Source of the DNA: an uncultured Marivita sp.
Lineage (GTDB): Bacteria; Pseudomonadota; Alphaproteobacteria; Rhodobacterales; Rhodobacteraceae
Assembly: GCF_947488135.1 (NCBI RefSeq)
Contig: NZ_CANKYW010000007.1
Coordinates: 180,325-244,324, forward strand
Direction: 5' to 3'
DNA: 64,000 bases
In this document: piece by piece, positions 43,851 to 53,691 of the stretch
How positions within the stretch are numbered: position 1 is the first letter of the stretch
How the letters are laid out: each line of letters opens with the position of its first letter
Position numbers and translations under genes: made by a program
The notes under the pieces: model-generated
Told to the model about the DNA's origin: nothing
The model's input: only the letters and a program-made list of their open reading frames with translations
Database searches by the model: none

Positions 43851-44615
43851 ATGAAGCACGACTCGATCGACGCGATTCCCGTTGAACGGCTCCACTTGGC
43901 CGCGGCCTACCGGCTGGTGGCGCATTTCGGGCTGGATGACAGCATCTTCACACATATTTCCGCCCGTGCGCCCAAAGAAGAGGCAGAGCACGGTTTCCTG
44001 ATCAACCCGTTCGGGTTGCGGTTCGATGAAGTGACGGCCTCGAACCTCGTCACGGTCGATCTCGACGGCAACATCATCCGCGATGAATACGACGCAGGGA
44101 TCAACGCGGCTGGCTTCACCATTCACAGCGCCGTTCACGCAGCCCGGCCAGAAGTGGGGTGCGTGTTGCACACTCATACGGTGGCCGGTGTGGCGATCTC
44201 GTCGATGAAGGATGGTATCCTGCCGCTGAACCAATGGTCCTTGCAATTCTATAACCGGGTTGCCGTCCACGACTACGAAGGCATCGCGCTCGATCTGGCG
44301 GAACGCGAACGGCTGGTGGCCGATCTGGGCGACGCGAAGGCGATGATCCTGCGCAACCACGGGCTTCTGACCTGCGGCGGCACCGTGGGCGAAGCCTTTG
44401 CGCTGATGTACAATCTCGAACGCACCTGCAAGGCGCAGTTGGCGCTGCTGTCGTCCGGGGCCGCGCTGAATCCGGTGAACGAAGACCTCGCCGAGTTCAC
44501 GGCCAAACAGTACGAATCCATGACCAAGGATCGGGGCAATCCCGACATCACGGATCCCGAGTGGGAGGCGTATCTGCGCCTCGCGCTCAAGCACTATCCG
44601 GACCTGTCGCAATAA
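43851..44615 (+). CDS. Class II aldolase/adducin-family protein
   Basis: A 254-aa protein of the RhaD/FucA/adducin fold. Zinc-binding histidines are visible in VLHTHTVAG and the later ILRNHGLLTCGG, and FTHISARAP matches the family N-terminus. Members are aldolases, epimerases or decarboxylases of sugar phosphates and related hydroxy acids; substrate unknown. Start at 43851 is preceded by GGAG at 10 nt. It heads a plus-strand operon with a Dpp-type ABC importer. Confidence 0.83.
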   Translation: MKHDSIDAIPVERLHLAAAYRLVAHFGLDDSIFTHISARAPKEEAEHGFLINPFGLRFDEVTASNLVTVDLDGNIIRDEYDAGINAAGFTIHSAVHAARPEVGCVLHTHTVAGVAISSMKDGILPLNQWSLQFYNRVAVHDYEGIALDLAERERLVADLGDAKAMILRNHGLLTCGGTVGEAFALMYNLERTCKAQLALLSSGAALNPVNEDLAEFTAKQYESMTKDRGNPDITDPEWEAYLRLALKHYPDLSQ

Positions 44616-44657
44616 GTCAGGCCGGGTGTTTCACCTCCATCAACAGGGAGACGACCC

Positions 44658-46217
44658 ATGAAGACATTTCGATACCTGACGACCGCCGCCGCGATTGCGA
44701 TGGCCTCTGCGCTGGCCGCGCAGGACGAGCCAAAATCCGGCGGCACGCTCAACGCGGTGATCCAGCCGGAACCGCCCGGCCTGATGCTGGGCCTGATCCA
44801 GAACGGCCCGACGCAGATGGTTGCGGGGCAGATCTACGAAAGCCTGCTGCGCTACGACACAGACCTGAACCCGATGCCGTCGCTGGCCAAGGAATGGACG
44901 GTGTCCGAGGACGGTTTGACCTATACGTTCACGCTGCAGGACGATGTGGTCTGGCACGATGGCGAGCCGTTCACCTCTGCCGATGTGGTGTTTTCGGTCG
45001 ATGAGTTCCTGCGCGAGACCCACGCGCGTTTGCGTGCGTCGCTCGTTCATGTCGAAAGCATCGAGGCGCCGGACGACAAGACTGTGGTGTTCACCCTGAA
45101 ACAGCCCTTCGGCCCGTTCCTTGGCATCTTCGAAGCCGGGACCATGCCGATGATCCCCAAGCATATCTACGAAGGCACCGATTACGCCAACAACCCGGCG
45201 AACAACACGCCCATTGGCACCGGCCCCTTCAAGTTCGAAGAATGGGTGCGCGGCAGCTATATTCATCTGGTCAAGAACGAAGATTATTACATGGAGGGCA
45301 AGCCCTACCTGGACGAGATCTACTACCAGGTGATCCCCGATGCCGCCTCCCGCGCGGTGGCCTTCGAAACGGGACAGGTCGATCTTCTGCCCGGCGGATC
45401 GGTGGAAAACTTCGACATCCCGCGCCTGACGGCGATGGACAACGTCTGCTTCACCAATGACGGCTGGGAGTTCTTCGGTCCGCATTCGTGGATGTGGATG
45501 AACATGCATGAAGGCCCGATGACCGACAAGAACCTGCGCAAGGCGGTGATGCATTCGCTTGACCGCGAGTTTGCCCGCGACGCGCTCTGGAACGGCAACG
45601 GCACCGTCGCCAAGGGTCCGGTCAGCTCGGTCACGCGCTTTCACGAGCCGGACACGCCGGACATTTCCTTCGACCCGGAGAAGGCCAAGGAGTATCTCGC
45701 GCAGTCCGATTACGATGGCGAAACCCTGCAAATCCTGCCCCTGCCCTATGGCGAGACATGGCAACGTTGGGCCGAGGCGACACGGCAGAACCTGTCCGAA
45801 GTGGGCATCGAGTCAGAGATCGTCGCAACGGATGTGGCGGGCTGGAACCAGAAGGTCGGCGATTGGGATTTCGACCTCGCCTTCACCTACCTCTACCAGT
45901 ACGGCGACCCGGCGCTCGGCGTGGCGCGGACCTATATCTCGTCCAACATCGCCAAGGGCAGTCCCTGGAACAACGTATCGGGCTATGTGAACGAAGAGGT
46001 CGACAATCTCTTTGCCGAGGCTGCGGTGCAGGCTTCCGCCGAACGGCGGCAGGAGCTCTATACCGAGGTACAGAACATCATCGTCGATGACGTGCCTGTC
46101 GCCTGGATGCTCGAGCTTCAGTTCCCGACGATCTACCGCTGCGATCTGAAAAACCCGGTCAGCACCGCCATCGGCGTCAATGACGGGATGCGCGACGCGT
46201 GGCTCGATCGCGAGTGA
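44658..46217 (+). CDS. Dipeptide/oligopeptide-type ABC transporter binding protein
   Basis: A 519-aa family-5 solute-binding protein: signal peptide MKTFRYLTTAAAIAMASALA, then IYESLLRYDTDLNPMPSLAKEW, WHDGEPFTSADVVFS, NTPIGTGPFKFEEW and a C-lobe ending NDGMRDAWLDRE. Such proteins bind peptides, opines, or small polar compounds. Ribosome site AGGGAGACG precedes the ATG. First transporter gene; a 78-bp gap separates it from the permease. Confidence 0.9.
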   Translation: MKTFRYLTTAAAIAMASALAAQDEPKSGGTLNAVIQPEPPGLMLGLIQNGPTQMVAGQIYESLLRYDTDLNPMPSLAKEWTVSEDGLTYTFTLQDDVVWHDGEPFTSADVVFSVDEFLRETHARLRASLVHVESIEAPDDKTVVFTLKQPFGPFLGIFEAGTMPMIPKHIYEGTDYANNPANNTPIGTGPFKFEEWVRGSYIHLVKNEDYYMEGKPYLDEIYYQVIPDAASRAVAFETGQVDLLPGGSVENFDIPRLTAMDNVCFTNDGWEFFGPHSWMWMNMHEGPMTDKNLRKAVMHSLDREFARDALWNGNGTVAKGPVSSVTRFHEPDTPDISFDPEKAKEYLAQSDYDGETLQILPLPYGETWQRWAEATRQNLSEVGIESEIVATDVAGWNQKVGDWDFDLAFTYLYQYGDPALGVARTYISSNIAKGSPWNNVSGYVNEEVDNLFAEAAVQASAERRQELYTEVQNIIVDDVPVAWMLELQFPTIYRCDLKNPVSTAIGVNDGMRDAWLDRE

Positions 46218-46295
46218 TCTGACGTGATCCGAACCGCCGCGCCCTCTGCTCGGGGTGCGGCGGGGTTTGTGACCTACCAATGACAGGGCTTTGAT

Positions 46296-47267
46296 GTGCT
46301 AGGCTTCATCGCGGCGCGGCTAGTGAAGGCCGTTTTCATATTGCTGGCGATCCTCGTGCTGAACTTCGTTCTGATCCACGCCGCCCCCGGCGATCCGGCG
46401 GCGGTCATGGCGGGCGAAGCCGGTGCGGCGGATGAGAAGTTTCTTCAGGACCTGCGAGAACGGTTCGGACTGGACCAACCGTTCACCGTGCAGCTTTGGA
46501 ACTACATGAAAGGCGCGATCCAGCTTGATCTGGGCTATTCCTACCGCCAGCAGATGCCGGTGGCGGAACTGATCTGGGATCGCCTGCCTGCGACCTTGCT
46601 TTTGACCGCGACCGCCTTCGTCATCTCGATCGTGATCGGCGTCGCCGCTGGCGTTCTTGCCGCGCAGACGCAGGGCACATGGTGGGACACGCTAATCTCC
46701 AGCCTTGCGCTCCTGTTCTACGCCACGCCGCTTTTCTGGGTGGCGCTGATGGCGTCGCTCTTGTTCTCGGTCTGGCTCGGCTGGCTGCCCGGTTTCGGCT
46801 ACCAGACCATCGGGGCGAATTACACCGGGATCGACCGCGTACTGGACATCGGCAAACACCTGATCCTGCCCGCGACGACGCTCGGCCTCTTCTTCACCGC
46901 GATCTACATGCGTATGACGCGGGCCTCGATGCTCGAAGTCTCGCGGCTCGATTTCGTCAAAACCGCCCGCGCCAAGGGGCTGCGCAATTCGGTGATCCAG
47001 CGGCGGCATGTGCTGCGCAACGCTTTGCTGCCGGTCATCACGCTGGCCGGTCTGCAAGCGGGCCAGATCGTCGGCGGTGCAGTCCTCACCGAAACGGTCT
47101 TTGCATGGCCCGGCATCGGGCGGCTGATGTTCGAGGCGATCAGCCAGCGGGATTACAACGTGATCCTCGGCGTCTTCTTCATCTCCGCCGCGATGGTGCT
47201 TTTGTTCAATCTCATCACCGATATTCTCTACGGTATCGTTGATCCCCGCATCAGGCTGACGAAATGA
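46296..47267 (+). CDS. ABC transporter permease (DppB type)
   Basis: A 323-aa permease with six helices, GTG start (MLGFIAARLVKAVFILLAIL), and the DppB-type EAA region VSRLDFVKTARAKGLRNSVI. It forms the channel with the next gene, whose ATG overlaps its stop by 4 nt. Confidence 0.92.
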   Translation: MLGFIAARLVKAVFILLAILVLNFVLIHAAPGDPAAVMAGEAGAADEKFLQDLRERFGLDQPFTVQLWNYMKGAIQLDLGYSYRQQMPVAELIWDRLPATLLLTATAFVISIVIGVAAGVLAAQTQGTWWDTLISSLALLFYATPLFWVALMASLLFSVWLGWLPGFGYQTIGANYTGIDRVLDIGKHLILPATTLGLFFTAIYMRMTRASMLEVSRLDFVKTARAKGLRNSVIQRRHVLRNALLPVITLAGLQAGQIVGGAVLTETVFAWPGIGRLMFEAISQRDYNVILGVFFISAAMVLLFNLITDILYGIVDPRIRLTK

Positions 47268-48103
47268 GCGCGTTCTGGTCCCGTTTCCGCCAAAACCGTG
47301 GCGCCGTGATCGGCCTCGTGATCCTCGCCATCGTGATCATCTGCGCCATCGCCGCGCCGTTCCTGTTCCCGCGAAGCCCGTGGTCGATGGTGCAGCGCCC
47401 ATTCCTGCCGCCGTTCGAGATGGAGGGCCTGCCGCTTGGCACCGATGCGTTGGGCCGCGACGTGCTGTCGGGCCTCTTTCACGGCGCGCGCGTGTCGCTG
47501 CTGGTGGGGCTGGTGTCGACCGTGGTGGCGCTGGCCATCGGCATCCCCATCGGCGCGCTGGCGGGCTATTACGGCGGGCTGGTCGATGACGCGCTGATGC
47601 GGTTCACCGAGTTCTTCCAGACCATCCCGAGCTTCGCGCTCGCCATCGTGCTGCTGGCGATCTTCCAGCCGACGCTGGCTTACGTGATCCTCGCCATCGC
47701 CATCGTCTCTTGGCCTCCCGTTGCGCGTCTGGTGCGGGGCGAAGTGCTGTCCCTGCGCAACCGCGAATTCGTCGAGGCGGCGACGCTCTCGGGCCAAAGC
47801 AACCTGCGGATCATCCTGCGGCAGGTGCTGCCCAACGCCCTGCCGCCGATCATCGTTCTGGCCTCGCTCATGGTGGCCACCGCGATCCTGCTGGAAAGCT
47901 CGCTCTCCTTCCTGGGCCTTGGCGATCCGAACGTGATGTCCTGGGGCTACATGATCGGTGCCGCGCGCACCGTGCTGCGCACCGCGTGGTGGCTGAGCTT
48001 CATTCCCGGCGTGGCGATCCTGCTCACCGTTCTGTCGCTGAACCTGATCGGCGAAGGGCTGAACGACGCGCTGAACCCACGCCTGCGAAAGCGCACGTCA
48101 TGA
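47264..48103 (+). CDS. ABC transporter permease (DppC type)
   Basis: A 279-aa permease, N-terminal helix IGLVILAIVIICAIAAPFLF, GTDALGRDVLSGLFHGARVS and the EAA loop LRNREFVEAATLSGQSNLRI, as in DppC. Overlaps both neighbours by 4 nt. Confidence 0.92.
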   Translation: MSAFWSRFRQNRGAVIGLVILAIVIICAIAAPFLFPRSPWSMVQRPFLPPFEMEGLPLGTDALGRDVLSGLFHGARVSLLVGLVSTVVALAIGIPIGALAGYYGGLVDDALMRFTEFFQTIPSFALAIVLLAIFQPTLAYVILAIAIVSWPPVARLVRGEVLSLRNREFVEAATLSGQSNLRIILRQVLPNALPPIIVLASLMVATAILLESSLSFLGLGDPNVMSWGYMIGAARTVLRTAWWLSFIPGVAILLTVLSLNLIGEGLNDALNPRLRKRTS

Positions 48104-49731
48104 GCCTTTTGACGATTGATAACCTGTCCATCGCTCTGCCCAAGGGTGCGGATCGCGCGCTGGCGGTCAAGGACGTGTCCTTCACGCTCGACAAGGGCGA
48201 GATCCTCTGCATCGTCGGCGAAAGCGGGTCTGGCAAATCCATGTCGGCCAATGCGCTGATGGGGCTCTTGCCCGAAGGTGTGACGCCCTCAGCGGGCAGC
48301 ATCACCTTCAAGGGGCGCGATCTGCTGACGCTGAGCGATGACGAGATGATGGCCCTGCGCGGCAAGGACATCTCGATGATCTTTCAGGAACCGCTGAGCG
48401 CGCTGAACCCCCTGATGCGGATCGGTGACCAGATCGCCGAGGTGTTCGAGGCGCATGATCTGCTCACCCCACCCGAACGCCGCAAACGCGCGCTGGAATT
48501 GCTGCACGAGGTCGGCCTGCCCGACCCCGACCAGACGATCCGCGCCTATCCGTTCCAACTTTCCGGTGGCCAGCGTCAGCGCGTCGTGATCGCGATGGCG
48601 CTGGCGCTGGAGCCGAAGATCCTGATCGCGGACGAGCCGACAACTGCGCTCGACGTGACGACGCAGGCGCAGATCCTCGATCTGATCGAAGACCTGCGCA
48701 AGCGGCATGGCATGGCGGTTCTCTTCATCACGCATGATTTCGGCGTCGTCGCCGATATCGCCGACCGCGTGATCGTCATGCAGCATGGCGAGGTGGTCGA
48801 AGCGGGCGAGGCCGAGACCGTTCTGCTGAACCCGACGCACCCCTACACCCGCGCATTGCTCGACGCGATCCCGGCACTGACCTTCCGCGACAGTGTCGAA
48901 CAGACCGCCCAACCGATCCTGAGCGTGCGCGATCTGGACATGACCTTCACCACCCGCACCGGCGGGTTCTTCAAGAAACCGCGTGTCGTGAAAGCGGTGC
49001 AGAAGGCGACGTTCGATCTTTACCAAGGCGAGACCATCGGCATCGTCGGCGAGAGCGGATCGGGAAAATCGACGCTGGGCCGCTGCCTTGTGCGGCTGCT
49101 CACCCCGCAGAACGGCGTGGTCGAGATCGGCGGGCGGGACATTTCCAAGATCACCGGTGACGCTCTGCGCCAGCACCGCCGCCGCATCCAGATGGTATTC
49201 CAGGACCCCTATTCCTCGCTCAACCCGCGCTCGCGGATCGGTACGATCCTGACCGAAGGACTGATCGCCTATGGCGAGGACAAGGCTGCTGCGCGCGAGA
49301 AAGCGAAAGAGCTGCTGACGGTCGTGGGCCTCGATCCCTCCGCGATGGACCGTTTTCCGCATGAATTCTCGGGCGGTCAGCGCCAGCGGGTCGGTATCGC
49401 GCGGGCCTTGGCGCTCGATCCCGAGGTGATCATCGCGGATGAGGCGGTCTCGGCCCTCGACGTGTCCATTCAGGCGCAGGTGCTCGATCTGCTGGCCGAT
49501 CTGAAGGACCGGCTCAACCTGTCGATGATCTTCATCACCCACGATCTGCGCGTCGCGGCGCAGGTCTGCGACCGCATCATCGTGATGCAGCGCGGCGAGA
49601 TGGTCGAGTTCGGGCCTTCGGCGCAGGTTCTGGGCAATCCGCAAACCGCCTATACGCAATCGCTGCTGGACGCTATCCCCGGCAAGGCGCACGAAGCCGC
49701 ACTCGCCAAGCAGAAGGAGGCGCAGCTGTGA
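48100..49731 (+). CDS. Fused dual-domain ABC ATPase (DppD-DppF type)
   Basis: A 543-aa protein with two complete ATPase domains. First: Walker [11 protein letters not shown] (about 40), [30 protein letters not shown]. Second: [13 protein letters not shown] (about 318), [33 protein letters not shown] GsiA-like fusion of the usual two genes. The second Walker B has DEAVSALD instead of DEPVSALD, as is common in DppF. I start it at 48100 (ATGA overlap with the permease stop). Confidence 0.93.
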   Translation: MSLLTIDNLSIALPKGADRALAVKDVSFTLDKGEILCIVGESGSGKSMSANALMGLLPEGVTPSAGSITFKGRDLLTLSDDEMMALRGKDISMIFQEPLSALNPLMRIGDQIAEVFEAHDLLTPPERRKRALELLHEVGLPDPDQTIRAYPFQLSGGQRQRVVIAMALALEPKILIADEPTTALDVTTQAQILDLIEDLRKRHGMAVLFITHDFGVVADIADRVIVMQHGEVVEAGEAETVLLNPTHPYTRALLDAIPALTFRDSVEQTAQPILSVRDLDMTFTTRTGGFFKKPRVVKAVQKATFDLYQGETIGIVGESGSGKSTLGRCLVRLLTPQNGVVEIGGRDISKITGDALRQHRRRIQMVFQDPYSSLNPRSRIGTILTEGLIAYGEDKAAAREKAKELLTVVGLDPSAMDRFPHEFSGGQRQRVGIARALALDPEVIIADEAVSALDVSIQAQVLDLLADLKDRLNLSMIFITHDLRVAAQVCDRIIVMQRGEMVEFGPSAQVLGNPQTAYTQSLLDAIPGKAHEAALAKQKEAQL

Positions 49732-50705
49732 GCCAGACCGCCCTAAAACCGCAGGAGGATGTGATCGAGGGCGTCTATCTCTGCACCCATCTCGACCTGC
49801 CCGACCTCTTCGGCGATGCCGTGGCAGACCAGCCCGGTCTGCGCCTCTACCGCCCCAAGGACGTGCCGGACCCCACCCGCATCCGCTTCGCGCTGGTCTG
49901 GCGGCCCGCGCCCGATGCGTTCGACGCCTACCCGAAAATCGAGCTGGTGCAGGTGATCGCCGCCGGTGTCGACGGGGTGCTGCGCAACCCGAGCTTGCCC
50001 GAAGATGTGACCGTGACCCGCGTGCATGACGACGAGCAAGCCGCGATCATGGCGGGTTTCGCCGCGTGGCATGTGGTCTGGCACCACCGTCACATGGGCA
50101 ATTACCTGAAAGCACAGCGCGAGACGGTTTGGGACCGCACCACGATCAAGACGCTGCGCCCGCCATCGCAGGTGCGCGTCGGCATTCTGGGGTACGGTTT
50201 GATGGGTCAGGCGATCGCAAAGGCGGTGACGGCGTTGGGCTTTCCGGTCTTCGTCGCCACCCGCAGCGACGGCGACAGCGCGCCAGGCGTCAGCCGCATC
50301 TCGGGTGCGGACTCGGTGCAGGAGGTGGCCGCGCAATCGGACATCCTCATCAACATCCTGCCGTTGACCGAGGCCACGCATAACATCCTGAACGCCGATC
50401 TCTTCGCGCAGATGCCCGAAGGCGCGGCCCTGATCCAGCTTGGGCGCGGGCAGCATCTGGTCGAGGACGATCTGCTAGCGGCTTTGGACAGCGGCCGGAT
50501 CGGGGCTGCCTCGCTCGACGTGTTCCGCGAGGAACCGCTGCCGCCGGATCACCCGTTCTGGACCCATCCGAACATCATCGTCACCCCGCATGAAGCCTCC
50601 GTGACCTCGCCCAAGGCTGTCTCCGACACGCTTGTGCAATCGGTGCGCGCCTGCATAGCAGGTCAGCGGCCGGCGGCGGCGGTGGACAAATCGAACGGCT
50701 ACTGA
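49728..50705 (+). CDS. D-isomer-specific 2-hydroxyacid dehydrogenase (GhrA-like)
   Basis: This 325-aa NAD(P)-dependent reductase starts with GTG overlapping the ATPase stop. NAD motif GILGYGLMGQAIAKAV, LPLTEATHNILNAD, LGRGQHLVEDDLLAAL, FREEPLPPDHPFW and the catalytic His in IVTPHEASVT agree with glyoxylate/hydroxypyruvate reductase A. It would act on a 2-keto or D-2-hydroxy acid derived from the imported substrate. Confidence 0.85.
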   Translation: MSQTALKPQEDVIEGVYLCTHLDLPDLFGDAVADQPGLRLYRPKDVPDPTRIRFALVWRPAPDAFDAYPKIELVQVIAAGVDGVLRNPSLPEDVTVTRVHDDEQAAIMAGFAAWHVVWHHRHMGNYLKAQRETVWDRTTIKTLRPPSQVRVGILGYGLMGQAIAKAVTALGFPVFVATRSDGDSAPGVSRISGADSVQEVAAQSDILINILPLTEATHNILNADLFAQMPEGAALIQLGRGQHLVEDDLLAALDSGRIGAASLDVFREEPLPPDHPFWTHPNIIVTPHEASVTSPKAVSDTLVQSVRACIAGQRPAAAVDKSNGY

Positions 50706-50726
50706 GACCAACCAAGGACCACCCGC

Positions 50727-51752
50727 ATGAAAGCCTTTTTCGACGAGCGCCAACTGGGCCACAAGCCCGAGGTCTACTATCGCGGCGGCGCGCCGATGCC
50801 GCACCCCGAACAGCCGCAGCGCGCTATTCTGATCCGCGACATGCTGCTGGAAAACGGCTTCCCGGTCGAGGCGCCGGAGGATTTCGGCGTGGGTCCGATC
50901 AAGGCGGTGCACGATCCCGATTACGTCGATTTCTTCACCGACGCCTACGAGCGTTTTCTGGCCGAGGCCCCGGAAGGCGCTTTGGGCATCCCGACACGCC
51001 ATCCCGGCACGCGGCGCGGACGCTGCCCCAAGGACATCAACGGCGCGATGGGCTGGTGGATGACCGACACCTCGACCCCGCTGACGCCCGACACCTATCA
51101 GGCGATCTACTGGTCGGCGCAAACCGCGCTGTCGGCGGCGAAAGAGGTGATGGAGGGTGCACGCGCGTCCTACGGCCTCAGCCGCCCACCGGGGCATCAC
51201 GCGATGACCGATTGCGCCAACGGGTTCTGTTTCTACAACAACGCAGCCATCGCGGCGCATCACATGCGGGACAAATGGGGCAAGGTCGCGCTTCTGGATG
51301 TGGATGTGCATACCGGCAACGGGTCGATGGATATTCTCTATGACCGTGGCGACATCTTCTTCTGCTCGCTGCATCCCGATCCGGCGGTCTATCCGACCTT
51401 CTATCTGGGTTACGCGGACGAGACCGGCGAGGGTGAGGGCGCAGGCACCACGCTCAACGAAGTGCTGAACATGGGCGATGGCGAGGCCGAGGTGATGGCC
51501 GCGCTCGACCGGGGCATCGCCGCGATCCAGCAGTTCGGCGCCGAGGCGCTGGTGATCTCGCTCGGCTTTGACATGGCCGCCGACGACCCTTTGGCGGCGG
51601 TCAATGTCTATCCCGAAGGCTTCGCCGAAATGGCCCGCCGCATCGCCGCGATGGGCCTGCCGACGGTGCTGATCCAGGAAGGCGGCTATCTGGGCCCGTC
51701 GCTCAGAAACAACGCCGAGGCGTTCCTGACCGCGTTCCGCGACGCGATCTGA
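50727..51752 (+). CDS. Histone-deacetylase-family amidohydrolase (acetylpolyamine amidohydrolase-like)
   Basis: A 341-aa zinc hydrolase of the arginase/deacetylase fold. Catalytic His pair in SRPPGHHAMTDCANGFCFYN, zinc ligands Asp/His in LLDVDVHTGNGSMDILY and Asp in SLGFDMAADDPLAA, and the C-terminal QEGGYLGPSL are present. Bacterial members remove acetyl groups from acetylpolyamines or other small amides. Last gene of the aldolase-ABC operon and convergent with GNAT/racemase genes. Confidence 0.87.
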   Translation: MKAFFDERQLGHKPEVYYRGGAPMPHPEQPQRAILIRDMLLENGFPVEAPEDFGVGPIKAVHDPDYVDFFTDAYERFLAEAPEGALGIPTRHPGTRRGRCPKDINGAMGWWMTDTSTPLTPDTYQAIYWSAQTALSAAKEVMEGARASYGLSRPPGHHAMTDCANGFCFYNNAAIAAHHMRDKWGKVALLDVDVHTGNGSMDILYDRGDIFFCSLHPDPAVYPTFYLGYADETGEGEGAGTTLNEVLNMGDGEAEVMAALDRGIAAIQQFGAEALVISLGFDMAADDPLAAVNVYPEGFAEMARRIAAMGLPTVLIQEGGYLGPSLRNNAEAFLTAFRDAI

Positions 51753-51828
51753 GGGGCGCACGAGTCGCCGTGCGGAACAGCCGCGAGCGGCCTGCGGCAG
51801 CGGTCACGCCCTGTGCGGCGGTGGCCGC

Positions 51829-52509
51829 TTAAGCGCGCGTCAGAAGGTACGCGCAGGCGGCGCGGTCGAAGCCGGTGATGCGCAGCCCGTTCGCAAACGC
51901 GGCCTCAAGGGCTGCACGCACGCGCAGGCGTTCCGCAATCGCGGCGCCGAGGTCGGTCGCGACCAATGCGGCGAAATCCTGCGGGATAGATACGCGCTGG
52001 TCCGCCTCCCCCGCCCAAGGCACTGCGGTCAGGTCCCAGTCGGCCACCACCCGGTCCGATGGCACGCCCGCGTTGATCCCCTCCATCGGGCCATAGTAAT
52101 CGCGGTGATACACGCCCGCCACAGCCCCCAGCCGCGCGATGTTGAGCACGGCATTGGCGCGGCGCACCGGATCGTAAGTCCAGCGCACGCGGGTGACGCC
52201 GCGCGCAAGGCACCAATCTTTTTGATAGAGCTTCATCCGCAGACCAAGCCCCTGCCCCTGCCAATCGGGATGCACGCCCAATCGGTGCGAATGCTGCGCC
52301 TTGGGGTCACTGGTCGGAAAACCGAAGAGAAACGCAACCATCTCATCGCCATGAAAAGCCCCGGCCACAAGCCCACCCTCATGTTGGATCGCCAACATAA
52401 GGTCGGAATTATCCGCCGGATCGTCATCGCCCCAGACGCGCCGCTGGAAGGCTTCCGCCGCCTTCATCTCGGCCAGCGAGGCAAGGTCGCGCAGCACCAG
52501 ATCGGTCAT
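51829..52509 (-). CDS. GNAT N-acyltransferase (COG3375-like), partner of the racemase
   Basis: A 226-aa acyl-CoA-dependent acyltransferase. The acetyl-CoA loop is HRLGVHPDWQGQGLGLRMKL (about residues 75-94), followed by VRWTYDPVRRANAVLNIARLG and YYGPMEGINAGVPSDR, features of the COG3375 group. The ATG at 52509 overlaps the racemase stop (ATGA), so the two are coupled. In Geobacillus kaustophilus a GNAT of this kind N-succinylates D-amino acids as the first step before N-succinylamino-acid racemase. I infer the same role here; the acyl donor is unknown. Confidence 0.8.
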   Translation of the reverse strand: MTDLVLRDLASLAEMKAAEAFQRRVWGDDDPADNSDLMLAIQHEGGLVAGAFHGDEMVAFLFGFPTSDPKAQHSHRLGVHPDWQGQGLGLRMKLYQKDWCLARGVTRVRWTYDPVRRANAVLNIARLGAVAGVYHRDYYGPMEGINAGVPSDRVVADWDLTAVPWAGEADQRVSIPQDFAALVATDLGAAIAERLRVRAALEAAFANGLRITGFDRAACAYLLTRA

Positions 52510-53621
52510 GCCGTCCAGACCTCGATCACCTCGGAGACCTGATCGAGATAGGCATAATCCAGCGTCACGCCGATCCCCGCCCCCGGCGGCACTGACATCA
52601 GACCATCCGCCGCCTCGAGCGGTTCGTTGACGATATCGCGTTCGAAATACCGGCTGGCGCTCGACGTGTCGCCCGGCTTGGTGAAATTCGGCATCGTCGC
52701 CAGATGGATGTTGTGCGCCCGCCCCACCCCGCTTTCGAGCATCCCGCCGCACCAGACCGGCGCGCCGAAGGCAGCACAGACATCGTGAATCGCCCGCGCC
52801 TCGGCATAACCTCCGACGCGACCCACCTTGATGTTGATGACCCGCGCCGCGCCCATCTGAAGCGCGATCCGGGCGTCCTTGGCGGTGCGGATGCTCTCGT
52901 CCAGACAGATCGCCGTTTTCAGCGCCGCCTGCACCTGATTGTGATCCAGAATGTCGTCAAACGCGAGCGGTTGCTCGATATAATCAAGGTCGAACGCGTC
53001 CATCTTACGAAGCGTCGAAAGGTCGGACAGGGCGTAATCGGTATTCGCATCCACCGTCAGCTTGATGTCAGGAAACGCGTTGCGCACACCGGCCAGCAGG
53101 GCAAGGTCATGCCCCTGCTTGATCTTCAGCTTGATCCGCCGGTAGCCCTGATCCTGCGCCTCGGCGATCCGGTCCAGCGTCACGTCGAGCGGCGCGATGC
53201 CAAGGCTCACCCCGACCTCGATCCGGTTCCGAACGCCCCCCAAGAGGTGCCACAAGGGCTGGTTCAATGCCTTGGCCCACAGGTCCCAGACCGCCATCTC
53301 TACCACCGCCTTGGCCATCCGGTTGCCCCGCCACGGTGCCAGCACCGGCGCGATATCCGCAGAAGACGTGATCCGTTCGCCAACCAGCTTTGGCACAACC
53401 GCATTGCGCAACAGGTCCACTGCGCCGGCGGTGGTTTCCTCAAGGTAGTCCGGCAGCGGATCCATCACCCCTTCGGCCACCGCCTCGAGACCTCCCCCCC
53501 GAAGGATCAACAACGGAAAGGTCTTGTGTGTCATCGTTCCGGTGGAAATGACGAAGGGCGTCAACAATGGCAGATGCACCATCCGCAGTTCCGCCGAGTC
53601 GATCTTGACCGCATGTTTCAT
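52506..53621 (-). CDS. Enolase-superfamily N-acylamino-acid racemase / OSBS-like protein
   Basis: A 371-aa muconate-lactonising-subgroup enzyme. Catalytic residues line up with the OSBS/NSAR family: K164-x-K166 in RRIKLKIK, metal ligands D191 (TVDANTDY), E216 (DYIEQPLA), D241 (CLDESI), and the second base K265 (INIKVGRVGG). Spacing is nearly identical to the Amycolatopsis NSAR/OSBS. No menaquinone genes are nearby, but a GNAT gene is translationally coupled, which favours N-acylamino-acid racemase. Start at 53621 (MKHAVKIDSAELRMV). It is the last chromosomal-type gene before the island. Confidence 0.82.
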   Translation of the reverse strand: MKHAVKIDSAELRMVHLPLLTPFVISTGTMTHKTFPLLILRGGGLEAVAEGVMDPLPDYLEETTAGAVDLLRNAVVPKLVGERITSSADIAPVLAPWRGNRMAKAVVEMAVWDLWAKALNQPLWHLLGGVRNRIEVGVSLGIAPLDVTLDRIAEAQDQGYRRIKLKIKQGHDLALLAGVRNAFPDIKLTVDANTDYALSDLSTLRKMDAFDLDYIEQPLAFDDILDHNQVQAALKTAICLDESIRTAKDARIALQMGAARVINIKVGRVGGYAEARAIHDVCAAFGAPVWCGGMLESGVGRAHNIHLATMPNFTKPGDTSSASRYFERDIVNEPLEAADGLMSVPPGAGIGVTLDYAYLDQVSEVIEVWTA

Positions 53622-53691
53622 ACCGAAGTGGTACGTCACGCCGCGCAGAGGAGCAATCGGATCGGATGATCTCGGACTGTTTGGAGCGAGA

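Noticed and set aside
48289..49692. 467-codon ORF opposite the fused ATPase
   Set aside because: Mirror frame of two intact ABC domains.
52506..53621. Menaquinone gene menC
   Set aside because: Same family, but no men genes and a coupled GNAT gene; roseobacters generally use ubiquinone.
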